NCBI GenBank assembly: GCA_031400455.1
Contig: JANNPX010000046.1
Coordinates: forward strand, 1-64,000
DNA length: 64,000 nt
Reading direction: 5' to 3'
From: JANXYW01 sp031400455
GTDB taxonomy: Bacteria > Chloroflexota > Dehalococcoidia > DSTF01 > JACRBR01
The notes beneath the pieces are model-generated. The model did no database searches. It saw only the letters and a list, made by a program, of their open reading frames with translations, and was not told the DNA's origin. Positions within the stretch are counted from its first letter, which is position 1, and each line of letters begins with the position of its first letter. Below are positions 50,379 through 60,761 of the stretch, one piece after another. Both the position numbers and the translations under genes were made by a program.

Positions 50379-51410
50379 ATGCAGCAATACATCTTCAAAC
50401 GCCTGCTCCTCGCGATCCCGACACTCATCGGTGTTTCGATGATCGTCTTCTTCATGCTGCGCGTCCTCCCCGGCGATGTCGTCCAGCAAATCGCCGGCGA
50501 CAACGAGGTGACTCCGGAGTTGCGGGCGAGCATTGAAGAGGACCTCGGTCTAAACAAACCCGCCTTCTTCGTGACGTTCAAGAAGGATTTCCCGCAGTTC
50601 GCCGAGTTCCACTCGAGTAGCCAGTACGTTGAGTGGCTGGGCGGCATCGTACGGTTCGATTTCGGGCGCTCGCTCCGTGATCGCGGGTCGATCAGCGATC
50701 GACTGAGCCGCGCGCTGCCAACGACAATGGAGATGGCGATCCTCGCGATTCTGGTCTCGCTTCTGATCGCAATTCCGATTGGAGTGCTCTCCGCCGTCAG
50801 GCAAGACTCCATCGCCGACTATCTGGCACGGAGCCTGTCCATCGGGTTTCTTGCGATACCGTCGTTCTGGCTCGGCACGATGATCATCGTCTACTCGTCG
50901 CTCTGGTTCACCGTGTCGACGCCCCCACCGTCTGAGTACAGGCAGATCTGGGAGGACCCGTACGCGAACCTCAAGTTCCTCATCTTCCCATTCGGCTACT
51001 TCATCCCGGTAGGACCGTCCGTCCTGTTGGGTGTCAGCCTGTCGGGGACCGTGATGCGGCTCATGCGCACGCAGATGCTGGAGGTCTTGCGCCAGGATTA
51101 CGTGCGCACAGCGTGGGCGAAAGGGTTGCGGGAGCGCAGCGTACTCACCGGTCACGCGATGAAGAACGCGATGATCCCCGTTGTGACAGTCGTCGGTTTG
51201 CAAGTGCCGATCGTCGTCGGTGGAAGCGTGATCGTAGAAAGCATCTACAACGTGCCCGGAATCGGGCAATGGTTCTTCCAGGCGATAGGGTTCCGCGACT
51301 ACACCGCGGTGCAGGCGATCGCGATGCTGGCCGCCGTCGCCGTCGTGCTGTCAAATCTTGTGGTTGATGTGGCATACGCCTACCTCGACCCGCGGATCAG
51401 GTACAGTTGA
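50379..51410 (+). CDS. Peptide-type ABC permease (DppB-like)
   Basis: A 343-residue binding-protein-dependent permease. The first helix (YIFKRLLLAIPTLIGVSMIV) is followed by a large extracytoplasmic loop and five further helices. The EAA motif (RQDYVRTAWAKGLRERSVLT, about 228-247) contacts the ATPase. The last residues and stop overlap the start of the partner permease (ATGA). Length is normal for DppB/OppB. It is co-transcribed with the substrate-binding protein. Confidence 0.93.
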   Translation: MQQYIFKRLLLAIPTLIGVSMIVFFMLRVLPGDVVQQIAGDNEVTPELRASIEEDLGLNKPAFFVTFKKDFPQFAEFHSSSQYVEWLGGIVRFDFGRSLRDRGSISDRLSRALPTTMEMAILAILVSLLIAIPIGVLSAVRQDSIADYLARSLSIGFLAIPSFWLGTMIIVYSSLWFTVSTPPPSEYRQIWEDPYANLKFLIFPFGYFIPVGPSVLLGVSLSGTVMRLMRTQMLEVLRQDYVRTAWAKGLRERSVLTGHAMKNAMIPVVTVVGLQVPIVVGGSVIVESIYNVPGIGQWFFQAIGFRDYTAVQAIAMLAAVAVVLSNLVVDVAYAYLDPRIRYS

Positions 51411-52372
51411 TGGCAAGCTCCGCCGAAGTTCCAGTCCTGTCGCACGACCCCGTCCTCACCGAACGGCGAACGGGCCTGTCGCAGTGGCCGCGCGGCATCT
51501 GGCGGTTCAGTCGGCGCAAGCCGCTAGGCGCCTTCGGCGGCTTGATCGTCGTCGTCATGCTCTTCATCTCGATCTTCGTCGACGCCGCGCTAGTGGGCAG
51601 CGACAGCCCGCTGCTCGCGCCCACCGGCTACAACGAGCAGGTGTTCGGCGAGGAAAACCTCGGCCGTTCGCTCGGGCACCCGTTGGGCACCGACAAGAAC
51701 GGCATCGATATCTTCAGCCGCATCCTTTACGGTATTCGCATATCGGCCCTGATCGGGTTGAGCGGCGTGGCCATCGCCGTACTGCTGTCGATGCTGCTCG
51801 GCACGGTGTCGGGCTATTACGGCGGTTGGGCAGACACGATCATCCAGCGCTTCGTCGACGTCATCTTAGCGATACCACCGATCATCTTGCTCATCTACGG
51901 GCTCACCGCGTTCACAGCGCGTTCGGGTCCCTATGTCCGGATGTTGGGCATCATTCTGATCATCGGATTCATCGTCGCAATGGGTTCCGCGCGCGTCATC
52001 CGCGGGGCCGCGATCGCCACGGCGAACAACCAGTACGTCGATGCGGCGCGCACGATCGGCGCGACGAATGCGCGCATCATCGCCCGGCATATCGTCCCCA
52101 ACGTCGTGCCCGTCGCGATCGTGCTCGCCACGGTCAACGTCGGCGCCGTCATTCTCGCCGAAGCCGCGATCAGCTTCCTCGGTTACGGCATCCCGCCGCC
52201 GTACCCGTCGCTCGGCGGCATGCTCAACCAAGCCGGCTCAGGGGAGTTTCGTGCCCATCCCGAACAGGCGATCTGGCCCGGCGTTGCGATCGCCCTGCTG
52301 GTCTACGGCTTCAACATGTTCGGCGACGCCCTCCGCGATGTCCTCGACCCCCGCCTCCGCGGCGGCCGCTGA
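51407..52372 (+). CDS. Peptide-type ABC permease (DppC-like)
   Basis: A 321-residue permease with an N-terminal cytoplasmic stretch, a first helix (AFGGLIVVVMLFISIFVDAA) and five more helices. The periplasmic GLGTDKNG-type segment (HPLGTDKNGIDIFSR, about 85-99) and the EAA loop (YVDAARTIGATNARIIARHI) match DppC/OppC. The ATG overlaps the DppB-like stop (ATGA). No DppD/DppF ATPase genes follow: the next genes are repeats and an opposite-strand FN3-type protein, so an ATPase encoded elsewhere must serve it. Confidence 0.93.
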   Translation: MMASSAEVPVLSHDPVLTERRTGLSQWPRGIWRFSRRKPLGAFGGLIVVVMLFISIFVDAALVGSDSPLLAPTGYNEQVFGEENLGRSLGHPLGTDKNGIDIFSRILYGIRISALIGLSGVAIAVLLSMLLGTVSGYYGGWADTIIQRFVDVILAIPPIILLIYGLTAFTARSGPYVRMLGIILIIGFIVAMGSARVIRGAAIATANNQYVDAARTIGATNARIIARHIVPNVVPVAIVLATVNVGAVILAEAAISFLGYGIPPPYPSLGGMLNQAGSGEFRAHPEQAIWPGVAIALLVYGFNMFGDALRDVLDPRLRGGR

Positions 52373-52881
52373 CCGAACCAAGAAGCAGCAAGAGCAGCCT
52401 GCGAGCACACCCGACGTAGCGGAGGAGCTTCAGCTCCGGCTAACGCCCTGCCATACATCATCGTCCTCGTGAAGACGCGAAGCGTGTGGGATAGCCGCCC
52501 CCGGCCGTCCGGTCCGCCGTTAGACGAGGAGCATCGTAGGGGCACTCCGTAGAGTGCCCAAGTCCGGCGCAGCCGGACCAACGCGGCGCACCCATCGCCT
52601 GCGAGCACACCCGACGTAGCGGAGGAGCTTCAGCTCCGGCTAACGCCCTGCCATACATCATCGTCCTCGTGAAGACGCGAAGCGTGTGGGATAGCCGTCC
52701 CCGGCTGTCCGGTCCGCCGTTAGACGAGGATCATCGTAGGGGCACTCCGTAGAGCGCCCAAGTCCGGTGCAGCCCAACCGACGCAGCACGCTCCCGCACC
52801 CGAAGAGACTCGATCGCGTGCGCTCACGCCGACGCGAGCGACGTGAAGTACCCGCGGAACTTCCGTTCCGCCCCGGGCGGC
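52373..52881. repeat. Gene-free region with a 200-bp-period tandem duplication
   Basis: Two nearly identical segments of about 180 bp (from 52397 and from 52597) repeat exactly 200 bp apart with few mismatches. Each contains diverged family B (GGAGGAGCTTCAGCTCCGGC), a CCCCGGC-type repeat, and a family A relative (GTAGGGGCACTCCGTAGAG). A further family B variant (GTACCCGCGGAACTTCCG) lies at 52843-52870. I see no CDS and no RNA gene. Confidence 0.85.
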
Positions 52882-53295
52882 CTACTCCGCCACTACCGGC
52901 GGAGCTACCGCCGTCGGCGCAACAACCGGCGCCGCGCACGCCGCCACAAACGACCCCTTAGCCACCATCTTCCACTTCCCGCCAGCCAGCGTGTTGACCC
53001 GGAAGTAGTACTTCACCCCGGCCGTCAGACCGCCAACCGAGAACGTGTTCTGCGCCGGCGGCAGCGGCCCGTGCCCCTGATACCACCCGAGCGGGTACCC
53101 CGGATCGAGGCCAAGATCCACCCATGTCTGCTCCGCGTCAGCCGCAGAGGCGCGCCACGCGAACGACGCGCTAACGCCTGCCGCGTCACACGCTTGCGCA
53201 ACGTACGCCGACGCCGTACGCGGCCGGTCAGGCTGGTGCGTATACAGGAAGAAGCCCAGCGCGATGATGCCGGGAAGAAACAGTTTGCCAAGCAC
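52882..53295 (-). CDS. Membrane-anchored FN3-like protein
   Basis: A 137-residue protein with an N-terminal membrane anchor (residues 4-18, KLFLPGIIALGFFLY), one fibronectin-III-like beta domain (28-115: VSASFAWRASAADAEQTWVD, GLTAGVKYYFRVNTLAGGKW) and an Ala/Val/Pro-rich tail. Two cysteines at the domain's ends (Cys36, Cys118) could form a disulfide. No enzymatic motif. It lies between the repeat region and valS; no operon partner. Confidence 0.7.
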   Translation of the reverse strand: MLGKLFLPGIIALGFFLYTHQPDRPRTASAYVAQACDAAGVSASFAWRASAADAEQTWVDLGLDPGYPLGWYQGHGPLPPAQNTFSVGGLTAGVKYYFRVNTLAGGKWKMVAKGSFVAACAAPVVAPTAVAPPVVAE

Positions 53296-53414
53296 CGATG
53301 CGGATCCCCCTTCAGAGGATGATCGGCGTCAGACGCACGGGGTGGCAAAGGTGGCAGCACCCAAGCGGGATCCGCCGAGCCATCTGCGGATCGAGAGATC
53401 GCGATTGTCACGTA

Positions 53415-53481
53415 GCGTGGACTTCAGTCCGCGCGGTCGTGCACGTTCGTTGTAGGGGCGGCGCTCGCCCCGTCCGGTGCT
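53415..53481. repeat. Family D and family A-type repeats next to valS
   Basis: 53415-53436 is an inverted repeat (GCGTGGACTTCAGTCCGCGC) like 5894-5916. 53450-53481 is a family A variant (TGTAGGGGCGGCGCTCGCCC). Both lie in the 198-bp gap before the valS stop. Confidence 0.7.
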
Positions 53482-53493
53482 ACGCGACGGTGC

Positions 53494-56460
53494 CTACTCG
53501 GGCAACTCCGCGAGACTCGCCCGCAACCCGTCGACCCGCGTGCGCACTGTCGCCAGCCGCTCTTCCTCCGCGGCGACAACCTTCTCCGGCGCCTTCGAGC
53601 GGAACTGCTCGTTCGCCAGCTTCGTCTCGATGCGGCCCGCTTCCGCCTCCGCATCAGCGATGAGCTTCTGCAGCCGCGCGCGCTCCGCCTCGACATCGAA
53701 CAGCCCCATGAGCGGCACGATCACCGTGATGCCTTCAAGCACAGCCGTCGCCACCTGATCCTTCGGCGCGTCGCCGATGTCGCCGATGATGTGCAGCGGC
53801 CGCGCCCGCCCCAGCATCTCGATGTACGGGGCCCCGGCCTCGAGCACGCCGCGCGCGCCATCCGCCACCACGTACGCCTCGATGAACTTCGCCGGCTCGA
53901 CCTTCTTCTCGGCGCGGATATTGCGGATCGCCCGCACCACGTCGATCAGCATCTCCATCTCGCGCTCGGCCGCCGGATCGCTGAACCCGCTCTCGCCGCG
54001 CGGGTACGCCGCGATGATCAGCGCATCCTCTTCGATGCCCGCGATTTTCGCCGTCAGCGCCTGCCACAACTCTTCCGTCACGAACGGCATCACGGGGTGG
54101 AGCAGACGCAGGCTGCGCTCCAGCACGTACGCCAGCACCGGCAGCGGCGAAGGCCCCGCATCGCCCGCGACCGGCTGTACCCGCGGAGCTTCAGCTCCGC
54201 CCGATCCCCGATCCGCGTCAGCCGCGCCCGTGAGTACCCGCGGAGCTTCAGCTCCGCCCGGTCCCCGGACCAAACCAGACGCGCCGTCACCGCTCGTGCC
54301 CCGCACCCGCACCTTCGCGATCTCGATGTACCAGTCCGCGAACTCGCTCCAGACGAACTCGTACACCTGCCGCGCCGCCTCGCCCAGCTCGAACTTCCGC
54401 ATCAGTTCGTCGACGCTGCGTGATAGCCCCTCCACGCGCGAGAGGATCCAGCGGTCCTCAAGTGGGAGGTCCGATATCGGGCCGCCAAGATCGATCGGCG
54501 CGACGTTCGTGTCGCCGATCATCGAGATTACGAATCGCGTGGCGTTCCACAGCTTGTTGGCGAAGTTGCGTCCCATCTCGACGCGCTGCTCCGACAGCTT
54601 CATGTCGTTGCCGGGGCCGCTCGACGTGATCAGCGTGTAGCGCAGCGCGTCGGCGCCGTACTTCTCGACGACCTCCAGCGGGTCGACGCCCGTCCCGAGC
54701 GACTTGCTCATGCGCTGGCCGAACTCGTTGCGCACCGTGCCATGCAGGTACACGGTGGAGTACGGAATGTCCCCCAGGTTGTAGAGCCCGAGCATGATCA
54801 TCCGCGACACCCACAGAAAGATGATGTCGTAGCCCGTCTCCATCACCGACGTCGGGTACCAGTACTTCAGCTCCGGCGTCTGCTCCGGCCATCCGAGCGT
54901 GGAGAACGGCCACAGGCCCGAGGAGAACCACGTGTCCAGCACGTCGTTCTCCTGCAGCAGGTTGCCGCCGCCCGTTGGTGATTGTTCTGGCGTTTCGATC
55001 GAGACGATCGGCGTCGCGTCGACGCCCGTCCATGTCGCGTAGCGGAGGATTGTCTCACGTGAAACACCCGAACGCAGCATCTCGTTGTACGTCGCGACGC
55101 GCGGCGGCGCCTTGCTGTCACGCTGATCCGGCAGCGTGACGATGATGTTGTCGCCGTCTTCATCGGCGCTGTACCAGACGGGGATGCGGTGCCCCCACCA
55201 GAGTTGGCGGCTGACGCACCAGTCGCGGATGTTCTCCATCCAGTTCAGATAGATGCGCTCGAAGCGATCCGGCACGAACCTGATGCGGCCTTCGCGCACG
55301 ACATCGATGCCCGGCTTCGCCAGCGGTCCCATCGTCACGAACCACTGCCACGACATCAGCGGCTCGATCACGGTGTGGCAGCGAGAGCACGTGCTGATCT
55401 GCAGCGTGTGCGGCTCCGTCTTCTTGAGGTAGCCCAGTTCTTCGAGGTCACGCAACATCGTCGCCCGCGCCTCGTACCGGTCGCTGCCCTCGTACGGCCC
55501 GGCCTCCGCGTTCATCGTCGCGTCCTTGTTCATCACGTTGATGATGGGCAGGCTGTGGCGCTGGCCGATCTCGAAGTCAGTCGGGTCGTGGCCCGGCGTC
55601 ACCTTCACGGCGCCCGTGCCGAACTCCATCTCGATCGCTTCGTCCGCCAGCACCGGGATCTCGCGCAGGATCACGGGCAGCATCACGGTGCGCCCGATCC
55701 ACGACGTGTAGCGCTCGTCCTTCGGGTTCACGGCCACCGCCGTGTCACCGACGTAGGTCTCCGGTCTCGTGGTGGCGACGGTAATGTGCTCGCCCGTCAG
55801 TCGCGGCGAACCGTCGGCGTTCTTGCCGTCGACCACGGGGTAGCGGATGTACCAGAGATTCCCTTGTTGCTCCTCGTGCTCTACTTCAAGGTCGCTGAGC
55901 GCGGTGCGGCAGCGCGGGCACCAGTTGATCAACCGCTCGCCGCGGTAGATCAGCCCGTCGTCGAACATCTTCTTGAACGTTGCGCGCACCGCCCGTTGCG
56001 GCGTGTCATCGAGCGTGAAGACTTCGCTCGACCAGTCAGCCGACGCGCCAAGGCGGCGGTGCTGGTTGCTGATGATCGGGCGCACCCGCTCCACCCACGT
56101 CCAGACGCGCCTCTCGAACTCCTCGCGCCCCAGGTCGTGGCGCGTCATCCCTTCCTTCGCGAGCTGCTTCTCGACGACGTTCTGCGTCGCGATGCCCGCG
56201 TGATCGACGCCCGGCACCCACAACGTCGGGTCGCCGAGCATGCGGTGCCAGCGGATCAGGATGTCCTCGACCGTGTCCGTCAGCGCATGCCCGATGTGCA
56301 GCTCTCCGGTGACGTTCGGCGGCGGCATGATGATGCAGAACGGATCGCGCGCCGCCGCGGTCGTGCCCGGCTCTGGGATGCGCCCTTTGAAGTAGCCGCG
56401 CGTCTCCCAGAACTGGTAGACGCGGTCCTCAGTCGCCTGCGGCTCGTACGCCTTGGCCAT
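53494..56460 (-). CDS. valS: Valyl-tRNA synthetase with repeat-derived insertion
   Basis: Charges tRNA-Val. The 988-residue protein has the class I motifs PPPNVTGELHIGHAL (HIGH, 55-58) and RMSKSLGTG, the editing domain (TTRPETYVGDTAVAV), the WWGHRIPVWY active-site region and the C-terminal coiled coil (LQKLIADAEAEAGRIETKL). Two unusual stretches stand out: about 60 residues before VLDTWFSS where about 30 are normal, and about 45 extra residues (roughly 720-770) after EIAKVRV that encode two identical 27-bp palindromic repeats (GGAEAPRV twice). The ATG at 56460 follows a heptamer tract. Confidence 0.95.
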   Translation of the reverse strand: MAKAYEPQATEDRVYQFWETRGYFKGRIPEPGTTAAARDPFCIIMPPPNVTGELHIGHALTDTVEDILIRWHRMLGDPTLWVPGVDHAGIATQNVVEKQLAKEGMTRHDLGREEFERRVWTWVERVRPIISNQHRRLGASADWSSEVFTLDDTPQRAVRATFKKMFDDGLIYRGERLINWCPRCRTALSDLEVEHEEQQGNLWYIRYPVVDGKNADGSPRLTGEHITVATTRPETYVGDTAVAVNPKDERYTSWIGRTVMLPVILREIPVLADEAIEMEFGTGAVKVTPGHDPTDFEIGQRHSLPIINVMNKDATMNAEAGPYEGSDRYEARATMLRDLEELGYLKKTEPHTLQISTCSRCHTVIEPLMSWQWFVTMGPLAKPGIDVVREGRIRFVPDRFERIYLNWMENIRDWCVSRQLWWGHRIPVWYSADEDGDNIIVTLPDQRDSKAPPRVATYNEMLRSGVSRETILRYATWTGVDATPIVSIETPEQSPTGGGNLLQENDVLDTWFSSGLWPFSTLGWPEQTPELKYWYPTSVMETGYDIIFLWVSRMIMLGLYNLGDIPYSTVYLHGTVRNEFGQRMSKSLGTGVDPLEVVEKYGADALRYTLITSSGPGNDMKLSEQRVEMGRNFANKLWNATRFVISMIGDTNVAPIDLGGPISDLPLEDRWILSRVEGLSRSVDELMRKFELGEAARQVYEFVWSEFADWYIEIAKVRVRGTSGDGASGLVRGPGGAEAPRVLTGAADADRGSGGAEAPRVQPVAGDAGPSPLPVLAYVLERSLRLLHPVMPFVTEELWQALTAKIAGIEEDALIIAAYPRGESGFSDPAAEREMEMLIDVVRAIRNIRAEKKVEPAKFIEAYVVADGARGVLEAGAPYIEMLGRARPLHIIGDIGDAPKDQVATAVLEGITVIVPLMGLFDVEAERARLQKLIADAEAEAGRIETKLANEQFRSKAPEKVVAAEEERLATVRTRVDGLRASLAELPE
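54177..54260. repeat. Two palindromic family B repeats inside valS
   Basis: Copies at 54177-54203 and 54234-54260 are identical to the intergenic copy at 9879-9905. Read on the valS strand each yields GGAEAPRV in frame. They lie in an insertion within the anticodon-binding helical region. Confidence 0.9.
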
Positions 56461-56461
56461 C

Positions 56462-56503
56462 GGTTGCCGGTCGTCGGTCGTCGGTCGTCGGTCGTCGGTC
56501 ATC
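56462..56503. repeat. Heptanucleotide tandem repeat directly before valS
   Basis: Six units with period 7 (GGTTGCC, GGTCGTC four times, GGTCATC) end 1 bp before the valS start codon on the opposite strand. No Shine-Dalgarno lies between. Confidence 0.75.
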
Positions 56504-56529
56504 CGTCAGGTTCCTGTCGTCGAGGCACG

Positions 56530-56649
56530 AAAATGCCCCGAACGATGTTCGGGGCTCGTAGCCGGTGCGCGCGTCGGCGTCCGGTCAACGAGCCTGTCGT
56601 ACCGGTACTACTACACTGCTGGCCGCATTCGGAGTAGTCATCGCAGCAT
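56530..56649 (-). promoter_or_regulatory. Structured leader/attenuator candidate of valS
   Basis: On the valS strand three hairpins can form in order: CTAC..GCTG with CAGC..GTAG, GGCTCGTTGACCGG with CCGGCTACGAGCC, and CCCCGAACATCGTTCGGGG (56536-56554) followed by CATTTTCG. The last looks like an intrinsic terminator. A GTAGTACCGG segment resembles the T-box core, but the UGGN tRNA-tail contact is missing, so a T-box is not supported. Confidence 0.4.
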
Positions 56650-56731
56650 CGTAGCCCATGCGCCGCGGATGGCGCTATCGGGGAGGTGGCGAGTATCGCG
56701 CCAGTTCTCCGCCGGAGGTCCGAAGTGGCGC

Positions 56732-56786
56732 TTGACAGCCTCTGCCGCACGGAGCTAGTCTGGATCAGACCCCTACCCAGGGGGTA
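56732..56786 (+). promoter_or_regulatory. csoR promoter with CsoR-type operator
   Basis: TTGACA (56732-56737) and a TAGTCT -10 (18-bp spacer) lead into an inverted repeat TACCCAGGGGGTA (56774-56786), a G/C-box of the kind CsoR binds. It lies between the start of transcription and the ATG, so CsoR would block its own operon until copper is present. Confidence 0.65.
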
Positions 56787-56797
56787 TGGGAGGGCGA

Positions 56798-57064
56798 ATG
56801 CAAGACGACACGAAGGCCGACGTACTGAAGCGGCTGAACTTCATCGACGGCCACTTGGCCGGCATCCGGCGAATGGTCGAGGCGGACAAGTACTGCGTCG
56901 ACGTGCTGAAGCAGACGTACGCCGTTCGGCGCGCGATCGAGAAGATGGAGTCGATCATGCTCTCCGGCCATCTGCACACATGCGTCGTCGAAGGCATCCG
57001 CGAAGGGCGGGACGACGCGGTGCTGAGTGAGCTGAGCGAGCTGTACGAGATGGCCGGGAAGTGA
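56798..57064 (+). CDS. csoR: Copper-sensing CsoR-type repressor
   Basis: An 88-residue all-helical repressor of the CsoR/FrmR family (DUF156). The copper ligands are Cys33, His58 and Cys62 (C-x24-H-x3-C), matching Mycobacterium tuberculosis CsoR. The first ATG (56786) is less likely than the second (56798), which follows GGGAGGG. It sits upstream of copZ and copA and is preceded by a TACCC/GGGTA-type operator. Cu(I) binding should release DNA and switch on the copper operon. Confidence 0.95.
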   Translation: MQDDTKADVLKRLNFIDGHLAGIRRMVEADKYCVDVLKQTYAVRRAIEKMESIMLSGHLHTCVVEGIREGRDDAVLSELSELYEMAGK

Positions 57065-57070
57065 TCGCGA

Positions 57071-57104
57071 GTTCGTAGTAATTGGTTCGTAGTTGGTAGT
57101 TCAC
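57071..57104. repeat. Heptanucleotide tandem repeat between csoR and copZ
   Basis: Units GTTCGTA, GTAATTG, GTTCGTA, GTTGGTA and GTTCAC keep a 7-bp period. The tract lies 8 bp after the csoR stop. Confidence 0.65.
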
Positions 57105-57137
57105 GCAGGCGAGGCCCGTGGAGAGAGGGAGAGACCA

Positions 57138-57347
57138 ATGAGCAAGACAACAACATTCAGTGTGACCGGCATGACGTGCGACAACTGCGTGCATCACGTC
57201 ACGGAGGCGATCAAAGGCGTCGCGGGCGTCAAGGCGACGGACGTCTCGCTCGCGACGAACTCGGCCAAAGTCGAGGGTGACTTCGACGAAAAGGCGATCA
57301 TCGCGGCAGTAGAAGAAGAAGGCTACGAAGCGGCAGTCGCGGCGTAG
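57138..57347 (+). CDS. copZ: Copper chaperone CopZ (HMA domain)
   Basis: A 69-residue heavy-metal-associated domain with ferredoxin-like fold. The copper-binding motif is GMTCDNC (11-17) with Cys14 and Cys17, followed by the helix VHHVTEAIKGV and the strand pair ending EEEGYEAAVAA. It carries Cu(I) to CopA. The ATG at 57138 follows AGAGGGAGAG. It is the second gene of the copper operon. Confidence 0.93.
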   Translation: MSKTTTFSVTGMTCDNCVHHVTEAIKGVAGVKATDVSLATNSAKVEGDFDEKAIIAAVEEEGYEAAVAA

Positions 57348-57385
57348 ACCGATGGTCCGATCTCAACGACACTCCCCCATTCGCA

Positions 57386-57431
57386 CCCCTCTCCACACTG
57401 TGGAGAGGGGTGGCCGAAGGCCGGGGTGAGG
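57386..57431. repeat. Repeat family H between copZ and copA
   Basis: An inverted repeat (CCCTCTCC/GGAGAGGGG) followed by TGGCCGAAGGCCGGGGTGAGG ends 7 bp before the copA ATG. A similar unit lies inside copA at 58951-59060. Confidence 0.7.
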
Positions 57432-57438
57432 CACGACA

Positions 57439-60302
<2,864 letters not shown>

Positions 60303-60306
<4 letters not shown>

Positions 60307-60761
60307 AGATGCGAGCTGCGGGTATCGGATCGTTGGTAGCGCTTGCGCTGATCGCTGCGGCGTGTGGCGGAGGAGATTCCTCGACTGACGAGGACGTCGC
60401 GGTCGACCAGACCATCACGATTGACGCGAAGAATGTTAAGTTCGTGCCCGACAGCATCACGATTCAGGCGGGACAAACCGTCAGGCTCGTGCTGACGAAC
60501 AACGACGCGGGTACCGAGCACGACCTCGCATCGGATGATCTCCGCGTGTCGATGATGCAGGGCGGCGGCCACGGCGGCGGTCACGGGTCGGCGGGCGATG
60601 CGGACTCGTCGATGATGCTCGCTGTACACACCAAGGAAGGCGAGACCAGCTCGGCCATCTTCAAAGCGGACACGCCGGGCACGTACAACATCTACTGCAC
60701 GATCGCCGGACACAAGGACGCGGGCATGGTAGGCATGATCACGGTGACGGCGGCGAGCTAG
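60303..60761 (+). CDS. Cupredoxin-domain lipoprotein
   Basis: A 152-residue lipoprotein. The signal peptide ends with AAAC (C21), followed by a short Gly/Asp/Glu linker and a plastocyanin-like domain with type-1 copper ligands H73 (TEHDLAS), C132 (YNIYC), H137 and M142 (AGHKDAGMVG). A His/Gly-rich loop (GGGHGGGHG, 87-95) could add a low-affinity copper site. The ATG overlaps the copA stop (ATGA), so it is made with CopA. It probably binds copper outside the membrane, as does the C-terminal domain of CopA. Confidence 0.92.

Noticed and set aside
56530..56649. T-box riboswitch in front of valS
   Set aside because: A GTAGTACCGG segment looks like the T-box core, but the UGGN that pairs with the tRNA 3' end is absent and I cannot place a specifier loop.
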